A stretch of 64,000 bases of DNA from Molanna angustata (Eukaryota > Arthropoda > Insecta > Trichoptera > Molannidae), in NCBI GenBank assembly GCA_963576475.1, contig OY754981.1, forward strand, positions 17,605,570 to 17,669,569, in the 5' to 3' direction. The stretch's first letter is position 1; every line of letters starts with the position of its first letter. The notes beneath the pieces were generated by a model that saw only the letters and a program-made list of their open reading frames with translations, was not told the origin of the DNA and searched no databases. A program made the translations under genes and the position numbers. This document shows positions 56,401 to 64,000 of the stretch, piece after piece.

Positions 56401-59400
56401 ATTGGTAGTCCAGTACACTACCATTCAACCACAGACACATTCTATAAAATTGAATATCATCATAACACGGGTCCATTGGATTGGTAGTCCAGTACACTAC
56501 CATTCAACCACAGATACATTCTATAAAATTGAGTATCATTATCATAATTGATACATTGGATTGGTAGTCCAGTACACTACCATTCAACCACAGACACATT
56601 CTATAAAATTGAGTATCATTATCATAACACGGGTCCATTGGATTGGTAGTCCATTACACTACCATTCAACCACAGACACATTCTATAAAATTGAATATCA
56701 TTATCATAACACGGGTCCATTGGATTGGTAGTCCAGTACACTACCATTCAACCACAGACACATTCTATAAAATTGAGTATCATTATCATAACACGGGTCC
56801 ATTGGATTGGTAGTCCAGTACACTACCATTCAACCACAGACACATTCTATAAAATTGAGTATCATTATCATAATTGATACATTGGATTGGTAGTCCAGTA
56901 CACTACCATTCAACCACAGACACATTCTATAAAATTGAATATCATTATCATAACACGGGTCCATTGGATTGGTAGTCCAGTACACTACCATTCAACCACA
57001 GACACATTCTATAAAATTGAGTATCATTATCATAATTGATACATTGGATTGGTAGTCCAGTACACTACCATTCAACCACAGACACATTCTATAAAATTGA
57101 GTATCATTATCATAACACGGGTCCATTGGATTGGTAGTCCAGTACACTACCATTCAACCACAGACACATTCTATAAAATTGAGTATCATTATCATAATTG
57201 ATACATTGGATTGGTAGTCCAGTACACTACCATTCAACCACAGACACATTCTATAAAATTGAGTATCATTATCATAACACGGGTCCATTGGATTGGTAGT
57301 CCATTACACTACCATTCAACCACAGACACATTCTATAAAATTGAATATCATTATCATAACACGGGTCCATTGGATTGGTAGTCCAGTACACTACCATTCA
57401 ACCACAGACACATTCTATAAAATTGAGTATCATTATCATAACACGGGTCCATTGGATTGGTAGTCCAGTACACTACCATTCAACCACAGACACATTCTAT
57501 AAAATTGAGTATCATTATCATAATTGATACATTGGATTGGTAGTCCAGTACACTACCATTCAACCACAGACACATTCTATAAAATTGAATATCATTATCA
57601 TAACACGGGTCCATTGGATTGGTAGTCCAGTACACTACCATTCAACCACAGACACATTCTATAAAATTGAGTATCATTATCATAATTGATACATTGGATT
57701 GGTAGTCCAGTACACTACCATTCAACCACAGACACATTCTATAAAATTGAGTATCATTATCATAACACGGGTCCATTGGATTGGTAGTCCAGTACACTAC
57801 CATTCAACCACAGACACATTCTATAAAATTGAGTATCATTATCATAATTGATACATTGGATTGGTAGTCCAGTACACTACCATTCAACCACAGACACATT
57901 CTATAAAATTGAGTATCATTATCATAACACGGGTCCATTGGATTGGTAGTCCAGTACACTACCATTCAACCACAGACACATTCTATAAAATTGAATATCA
58001 TTATCATAACACGGGTCCATTGGATTGGTAGTCCAGTACACTACCATTCAACCACAGACACATTCTATAAAATTGAGTATCATTATCATAATTGATACAT
58101 TGGATTGGTAGTCCAGTACACTACCATTCAACCGCAGACACATTCTATAAAATTGAGTATCATTATCATAATTGATACATTGGATTGGTAGTCCAGTACA
58201 CTACCATTCAACCACAGACACATTCTATAAAATTGAATATCATTATCATAACACGGGTCCATTGGATTGGTAGTCCAGTACACTACCATTCAACCACAGA
58301 CACATTCTATAAAATTGAGTATCATTATCATAATTGATACATTGGATTGGTAGTCCAGTACACTACCATTCAACCGCAGACACATTCTATAAAATTGAGT
58401 ATCATTATCATAATTGATACATTGGATTGGTAGTCCAGTACACTACCATTCAACCGCAGACACATTCTATAAAATTGAGTATCATTATCATAATTGATAC
58501 ATTGGATTGGTAGTCCAGTACACTACCATTCAACCACAGACACATTCTATAAAATTGAATATCATTATCATAACACGGGTCCATTGGATTGGTAGTCCAG
58601 TACACTACCATTCAACCACAGACACATTCTATAAAATTGAGTATCATTATCATAATTGATACATTGGATTGGTAGTCCAGTACACTACCATTCAACCCCA
58701 GACACATTCTATAAAATTGAGTATCAAAAATACATTCATTCATTCATTCATTCATACCATCACGGCATATCCCACAATGTGGGGTAACCAGCGAAAGGTG
58801 TGCAGGTGTGCATTGCCTTATAAAAGGGAGCACAAAATATCTGTGTATACCCACACACCAGTCTCGTCTCACCTAAAAAGGCACTATATTCAGAATGGGT
58901 GGTGAACCTCATTGCTGAACTATGTGAGATGTTATTGTTGCCTGTTGTATTTTCGATTACCCGGCTCTTACGGGACACTCGAAAACAATAATAGAAAAGA
59001 GTGGAAGCACTATTCTAAGCCGGTGCCTCACAGTTATAAAAATACATTAAACAAAAAAATATCATTAAAATTAATTACCAGTTGTTGAGAATTAGACTCA
59101 ATATCTTTATGTATAACATCACAAAGAATAATATCACAAAGATTTTTGGTGTTAGTTTTATGAACCCGTAATACTCTCAAGGTATTTCTCAAACTTCCTG
59201 TAAATAAGAAAAAATATAAATACATAGGAATTCATTGTTTATCTCACTTAAAATATATACAGTATACAGGGTGTCAACGTATTCCTTTTAAGGGCTGTTA
59301 TACCAACTCATGACTCGCCAGAATATGCAAATATGACCTTAGTAAAAGTGCCTTAGTTTTCGAGATATTGCCACTTTTACTAAGTGACCGAAAATCTCCG

Positions 59401-62400
59401 CCTTAGATTGGTTTTTCGATTGCCATATTTACAAATTTCAATATTTTGGAATTCTAATTTATGTTCCACAATCTTGTATAACTCAGCTGTTGATCACAAT
59501 CCAAAATAATAATAAAACTTTTTTTTTTGGCGGATAAAAAATAATTATGGCCCGGATTATGAATTTAAAAAAAAATATTGCCCAACTTTGCTTGTTCACA
59601 CTGAAAAAAAATGTATGACGCCAACCTGGCAAATTGTTGCAAAAGTTGGCGCAATTATTGTATACATTTTTTTTTCAGTGTGAACAATCAAAGTTGGGTA
59701 ATATTTTTTTTTTAAATTCACAACCCGAGCCATAGTTATTTTTTTTTCCGCCAAAAAAAAAAGTTTTATTATTATTTTGGATTGTGATCAAAAGCTGAGT
59801 TATTCAAGATTGTGGAACATAAATTAGAATTCCAAAATATTGAAATTTGTAAATATGGCACTCGAAAAACCAATCTAAGGCGGAGATTTTCGGGCACTTT
59901 GTAAAAGTGGCAATATCTCGAAAACTAAGGAACTTTTACTAAGATCATATTTGCATATTCTGGCGAGTCATCAGTTGGTATAACAGCCCTTAAAAGGAAT
60001 ACGTTGACTTATGGGACACCCTGTATATGGCCATCCATTCTAGTTTTTTTTCATTTTTACAAATATTTTACACCGTGGCCCTCGAAAGAGAATAAAATAT
60101 ATTTTTATCTTTAAATATTAATCATTAATTACTTCATTTAAAAACAAAAAGTTAATTGCATAAACTTTGCTGAAGAATCAGATGATGTCATCCCCAATTT
60201 ACAAAAATCAACCATAAATATATACATTGGACTTTAGAATGGGAATGTGGATTAAGTCATTGAAGGAAAAAATTTTGTTTACAACAAAAAAGCTTCGAAA
60301 GAAAAATAGAGATTACCCAAGTAAACAAATCATAGAAATGAAAAAAATGTATGGCATACAAAAACAAGATGATGCAAAAATAACTAAAATAAAGAAGAGA
60401 ACTGGTACCACCAAACAAAAAAGTGCAAGCTGATATTCTTACAAATAACGAATAATATGAACAAAAGACCTCTCATAGTATGCAGCTCCTAACATTGACT
60501 TATAAATTAATAATGATTATTAAAACTGCAATCTTATACAGCATTTTTAATATCTGTGATTAAAGATGATAAGCATTTAAGTATATTTTTTATTAATAAT
60601 AAATTTTCGCAATAATGACAATTCTTTGTTTGCATATTCATCATGTTTATCAGTGAACAAACCAGTATTGGTGATAAACTTTACAGATCAATTACAAATA
60701 TAAGATGACATATGACGTATCATGCAATGATATAATCTATGCCATGGTAACATTTAGAAACATAGTGATTCAATCCATTATAGATCTTTCTATTATGCTA
60801 ACAAGACTATTTATGTATTTGAGACATGTGCATATAACTATTTATTATCTTTATAAACATGTGTAAATATGACCCATTCAAGAATGTTTTTACTTTTATT
60901 ACCTACATACTTAACATGCAGGTGTTCAATTTGAATAGTTCTATTTTAAAACATTCAAATCATATTTCTATCAAAATACCACACATTAATATATTGGCAT
61001 GTAAACTATCCATCACCCTGAGTACATTTATACATGTTCTTCTTGTTTAGTGCATTCATACATGTCTCAAATAAATTATTGTCATTTCTTTCTTAGAATA
61101 CTATTCCAAGTTTTTCAATCTTAGATATTTATCAAAAAGATTATATTTTGGGAATAACAATACAACATACAACCGTTCATCTGCAATTTAAATTTAAATA
61201 TGTTTTAGGAACAACAAATAATAACAATATAACAGTATCATCTGCAATTTAAGTTTAAATTTGTTTTAAGAACAACAAATAATAACAATACAACTGTATC
61301 ATCTGCAATTTAAATTTAAATATGTTTTAGGAACAACAAATAATAACAATATAACAGTATCATCTGCAATTTAAGTTTAAATTTGTTTTAAGAACAACAA
61401 ATAATAACAATACAACAGTATCATCTGCAATTTAAATTTAAATATGTTTTAGGAACAACAAATAATAACAATATAACAGTATCATCTGCAATTTAAGTTT
61501 AAATTTGTTTTAAGAACAACAAATAATAACAATACAACAGTATCATCTGCAATTTAAATTTAAATATGTTTTAAGAACAACAAAGAATAACAATACAACA
61601 GTATCATCTGCAATTTAAATTTAAATATGTTTTAAGAACAACAAAGAATAACAATACAACAGTATCATCTGCAATTTAAATTTAAATATGTTTTAAGAAC
61701 AACAAAGAATAACAATACAACAGTATCATCTGCAATTTAAATTTAAATATGTTTTAAGAACAACAAAGAATAACAATACAACAGTATCATCTGCAATTTA
61801 AATTTAAATATGTTTTAGGAACAACAAAGAATAACAATACAACAGAATCATCTGCAATTTAAGTTTAAATTTGTTTTAGGAACAACAAATAATAACAATA
61901 CAACTGTATCATCTGCAATTTAAATTTAAATATGTTTTAAGAACAACAAAGAATAACAATACAACAGTATCATCTGCAATTTAAATTTAAATATGTTTTA
62001 AGAACAACAAAGAATAACAATACAACAGTATCATCTGCAATTTAAATTTAAATATGTTTTAAGAACAACAAAGAATAACAATACAACAGTATCATCTGCA
62101 ATTTAAATTTAAATATGTTTTAAGAACAACAAAGAATAACAATACAACAGTATCATCTGCAATTTAAATTTAAATATGTTTTAAGAACAACAAAGAATAA
62201 CAATACAACAGTATCATCTGCAATTTAAATTTAAATATGTTTTAAGAACAACAAAGAATAACAATACAACAGTATCATCTGCAATTTAAATTTAAATATT
62301 TTTTAGGAACAACAAAGAATAACAATACAACAGAATCATCTGCAATTTAAGTTTAAATTTGTTTTAGGAACAACAAATAATAACAATACAACTGTATCAT

Positions 62401-63569
62401 CTGCAATTTAAATTTAAATATGTTTTAAGAACAACAAAGAATAACAATACAACAGTATCATCTGCAATTTAAATTTAAATATGTTTTAAGAACAACAAAG
62501 AATAACAATACAACAGAATCATCTGCAATTTAAGTTTAAATTTGTTTTAGGAACAACAAATAATAACAATACAACTGTATCATCTGCAATTTAAATTTAA
62601 ATATGTTTTAAGAACAACAAAGAATAACAATACAACAGTATCATCTGCAATTTAAATTTAAATATGTTTTAAGAACAACAAAGAATAACAATACAACAGT
62701 ATCATCTGCAATTTAAATTTAAATATTTTTTAGGAACAACAAAGAATAACAATACAACAGAATCATCTGCAATTTAAGTTTAAATTTGTTTTAGGAACAA
62801 CAAATAATAACAATACAACTATATCATCTGCAATTTAAATTTAAATATTTTTTAGGAACAACAAATAATAACAATACAACAGTATCATCTACAATTTAAG
62901 TTTAAATATTTTTTTCCCTTTGTAGTGTCATTACTGTGACTCGTGACTCATTTCATCTAAATAATAAAATACCTAAACAATTTGTCAGAGAATCTTCACT
63001 TACAAGACTTGACATAATTCACCATAAAATGGCTATTAACACAGCAGCCCGGCTGTGTAACGATCTTCCGAATTCTGTGTTTCCACCTTCTTACAACCCG
63101 AGTCTTTTTAAAACCCGAATCAATATCCTCCTGAGCAGATTGCAAAACCTCCCCAATGCTACATAGTGCGCTTCTTTGCCATGTTAAAAAAAAACTAGGT
63201 ACATTTTTTTTATTTATTTGCTCCATACCTTCATGATTTGCTCAATGTACAAATAAAACATACACTGACAGGAGCTTCACAATATATTAGTTAAAAGAAA
63301 AAACATTCAATTATATACAAACCTGTATTGGTAATATTATGCATAGGACACATCAACATGACGAGCTCTCTCAATGACTTAAACGGTGTTAAATCAAATA
63401 ACAGTTTGTTGGGTACAATATTACTAGTTCCGACAAAATTATTACTTCCTTCAATGTGTAAAACCTTCAGCTTCGAACAAAAGTCAAGGACGTGACTAAA
63501 ATCGTATTTGCTATCGGCGAGCTCAAAGGATGAACATGGCTGCTTTAGGCGTTCGCTTATAGCGTATAA
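52860..63569 (-). CDS. NISCH: Nischarin-type LRR protein, last three exons in window
   Basis: Gene-level entry; exons are 63569-63323, 59197-59079 and 53468-52860 (247, 119 and 609 bp; phases 0/1, 1/0, 0/stop). The product matches the Nischarin LRR region: FCSKLKVLHIEGS, LFDLTPFKSLRELVM, IDSSIKLLPKLQKL, SKLGKVISINLAQNTITSLS, FGKLYSLETLDLSCNQI, and the capping VVDYRVKVLEQF...EKELDT. In vertebrates Nischarin binds phosphoinositide on early/recycling endosomes through an N-terminal PX domain and interacts with Rab and integrin/LIMK-PAK proteins. The PX part would lie beyond 64000. This protein stops about 45 residues after the LRR cap, so it lacks the long vertebrate C-terminus; a short form is plausible for an insect. 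Confidence 0.9.
53503..53720 (-). mobile_element. tRNA-headed SINE, family B, full length
   Basis: Minus strand: box A (GTGGCTCAGTTGGTTGGG), box B (GGTTCGATTCCCGGC), body TTTCAGTCTGGATCTGTGAG to GTACCTGTTAGTTGCCCGAG, then a (AATA)n-like tail. It lies 34 bp upstream of the acceptor of the Nischarin terminal exon. Confidence 0.8.
53948..54020 (-). other. tRNA-like sequence (Gly-like), probably pseudo or SINE head
   Basis: Minus strand: box A TGGTTGAATGGTAG, an anticodon arm TGGA-CTACCAA-TCCA (would-be anticodon ACC) and box B GTTCGAATCC. The acceptor ends do not pair and the T stem pairs at only about three of five positions, so it is unlikely to be a functional tRNA. It is the only unit of the adjacent array that keeps box B. 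Confidence 0.65.
53958..58728 (-). repeat. 80/82-bp satellite of half-tRNA units, about 59 copies
   Basis: Each unit has the box A and anticodon arm of the tRNA-like sequence (GTCCAGTACACTACCATTCA on the plus strand) plus a spacer (ACATTCTATAAAATTGAGTA, TCATTATCATA). Two junctions alternate: 80-bp units with ATTGATACATTGG and 82-bp units with ACACGGGTCCATTGG, which keep the start of the T arm. Point variants (ACCACAG/ACCGCAG/ACTGCAG; GAGTATC/GAATATC) recur in blocks, showing higher-order duplication. The whole array lies in a Nischarin intron. Confidence 0.97.
58735..59035 (-). mobile_element. Probable LINE 3' end with (ATGA)n tail
   Basis: Read on the minus strand, a GC-richer segment (GTCCCGTAAGAGCCGGGTAA, ACCCCACATTGTGGGATATG) ends in GATGGTATGAATGAATGAAT. 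Short tetranucleotide tails like this are common at non-LTR 3' ends. No coding frame recognised. Confidence 0.4.
59079..59197 (-). CDS. NISCH: Nischarin-like small exon
   Basis: Acceptor TTCTTATTTACAG, donor CAACTG/GTAATT on the minus strand; phases fit both neighbours. It encodes SLRNTLRVLRVHKTNTKNLC and ILCDVIHKD, linking the pre-LRR segment to the LRRs. It sits between the 80-bp satellite intron and the 61-bp satellite intron. Confidence 0.85.
59267..60024. mobile_element. Large foldback element, ~370-bp arms
   Basis: Termini CAGGGTGTCAACGTATTCCT / ...GGACACCCTG, flanked by TATA on both sides. The arms pair nearly end to end (GGGCTGTTATACCAACT, AATATGCAAATATGACC, CGGAGATTTTCGG, TTGTGGAACATAAATTAGAA) around a short centre near 59630. 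No protein coded. It would form a very long hairpin if transcribed with the Nischarin intron. Confidence 0.88.
60025..61140. other. Nischarin intron DNA, no gene recognised
   Basis: AT-rich. A Lys-rich 68-codon frame (60227-60433, plus) has no start context, splice signals or family resemblance and is left unannotated. Confidence 0.4.
61145..62907. repeat. 61-bp satellite, about 29 copies
   Basis: The unit runs AACAACAAAGAATAACAATA, CAACAGTATCATCTGCAATT, TAAATTTAAATATGTTTTAA, G. Two main forms occur: AATTTAAATATG with AAAGAATAAC, and AGTTTAAATTTG with AAATAATAAC. They alternate at the left end (122-bp dimers to about 61550), and then the first form predominates with occasional reappearances of the second. 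Intronic in the Nischarin-like gene. Confidence 0.95.
62908..63190 (+). mobile_element. Jockey/CR1-type LINE C-terminal fragment
   Basis: Plus frame to TAG 63164-63166: LNNKIPKQFVRESSLTRLDI, MAINTAARLCNDLPNSVFPP, FKTRINILLSRLQNL. This is the ORF2 end (AxxLWNxLP-like: ARLCNDLP; FKTRI). The satellite begins directly at its left edge. Confidence 0.65.
63323..63569 (-). CDS. NISCH: Nischarin-like exon (first in window by transcription)
   Basis: Acceptor ATGTTTTTCAG, donor TACAG/GTTTGT on the minus strand. Enters in phase 0 and leaves in phase 1. It encodes LYAISERLKQPCSSFELAD, FCSKLKVLHIEGSNNF and NKLLFDLTPFKSLRELVM. Earlier exons are outside the window. Confidence 0.88.
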
Positions 63570-64000
63570 CTGAAAAACATATTATATTAATACATATGTA
63601 AATTTGTATCATCAATACACTGAATTTAAAAACTGATACAAAAATTCTAAAAACATGTGTAGAAATTAGGGTACAATTTGTAGAGCCAACAAATAAGCAA
63701 AAGCTCCCTTGGATGGTCTTTTACCATAAAATGACACTACAGAATTTTGCTTAAGTACCTATTCATATTGCAAGCTTTTCCTGTGAAAGTTTATATTTTT
63801 CTCACAGTAAATGTTATCTACAAACAAAAGAAAAGTTCTAATCACTTTTGTCCAAAATTACACTAAATATTATAGATACTCATGTAACCTTCAATTGTAT
63901 AGGTATAGACAGTGGGGGCTGGTGACCTTGAATCTTAGAGGGGCTCAAAATTATAATTTTACCTAGAAGAGACTTACTTTCAACAGGAATCAGAAAGCTG
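63570..64000. other. Nischarin intron DNA at window edge
   Basis: AT-rich. The last ~80 bp (GTGGGGGCTGGTGACCTTGA, GAGGGGCTC) look like the start of a repeat but are cut by the window end. Confidence 0.35.

Noticed and set aside
53948..58728. CRISPR-like array or functional tRNA gene cluster
   Set aside because: Units are tandem and spacer-free with near-identical content, so not CRISPR. Units lack box B and a pairing acceptor stem, so not functional tRNA genes.
60227..60433. Lys-rich 68-codon frame as a small gene
   Set aside because: Low-complexity basic composition, no ATG context or homology, inside an intron on the opposite strand.

Overview
The window is AT-rich, intron-rich, repeat-dense eukaryotic nuclear DNA. 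Two conserved animal genes with long introns are embedded in layers of LINEs, tRNA-headed SINEs, a BEL/Pao LTR element, P-like/hAT/MULE/mariner-like DNA transposons, foldback elements and several satellites. The transposon mix, the TACCTAC-type microsatellites and the BEL/Pao, RTE and P-like THAP elements suggest an insect. The order cannot be fixed from sequence alone; Lepidoptera and Hemiptera are both possible.

Positions 1-34.6 kb (+ strand): an FHIP gene (FTS-Hook-interacting protein, FHF complex; RAI16-like family), the subunit that links Hook/dynein to early endosomes. I resolved eleven exons (533-785, 4412-4575, 5194-5339, 7019-7105, 10032-10199, 14093-14464, 14763-15324, 16642-16820, 17626-17854, 28128-28280, 34154-34449) with matching intron phases throughout. 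They give about 869 codons and end in a KELAA-like motif, a stop and two AATAAA signals. The N-terminal exons lie left of the window. Introns hold two inverted 2.2-kb THAP-bearing P-like elements, a MULE-type element with 9-bp target duplication, SINEs, RTE LINE pieces, two long (TA)n tracts, a 92-bp satellite grown from an RTE 3' end, and a mariner-like MITE.

Positions 34.6-52.7 kb: the interval between the convergent genes. It holds AT-rich DNA, foldback elements, a broken unidentified coding remnant (38.0-38.5 kb, minus), and a nested complex in which an RTE-like LINE is interrupted by a hAT MITE (8-bp TSD) and by a nearly intact BEL/Pao retrotransposon (5-bp TSD, 400-bp LTRs with one mismatch, an in-frame TGA near the end of pol). 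LINE 3' ends follow.

Positions 52.8-64 kb (- strand): the 3' part of a Nischarin-type gene (LRR region). Three phase-compatible exons (63569-63323, 59197-59079, 53468-52860) end in a stop soon after the LRRs, so this is a short form. Its introns carry a ~4.8-kb, ~59-copy 80/82-bp satellite built from half of a tRNA-like sequence, a 61-bp satellite of about 29 copies, a large foldback element and LINE fragments.

FHIP and Nischarin both act on early endosomes, but the convergent pairing here is only a positional observation. The most distinctive material is satellite birth from parts of mobile or tRNA-like elements inside introns.
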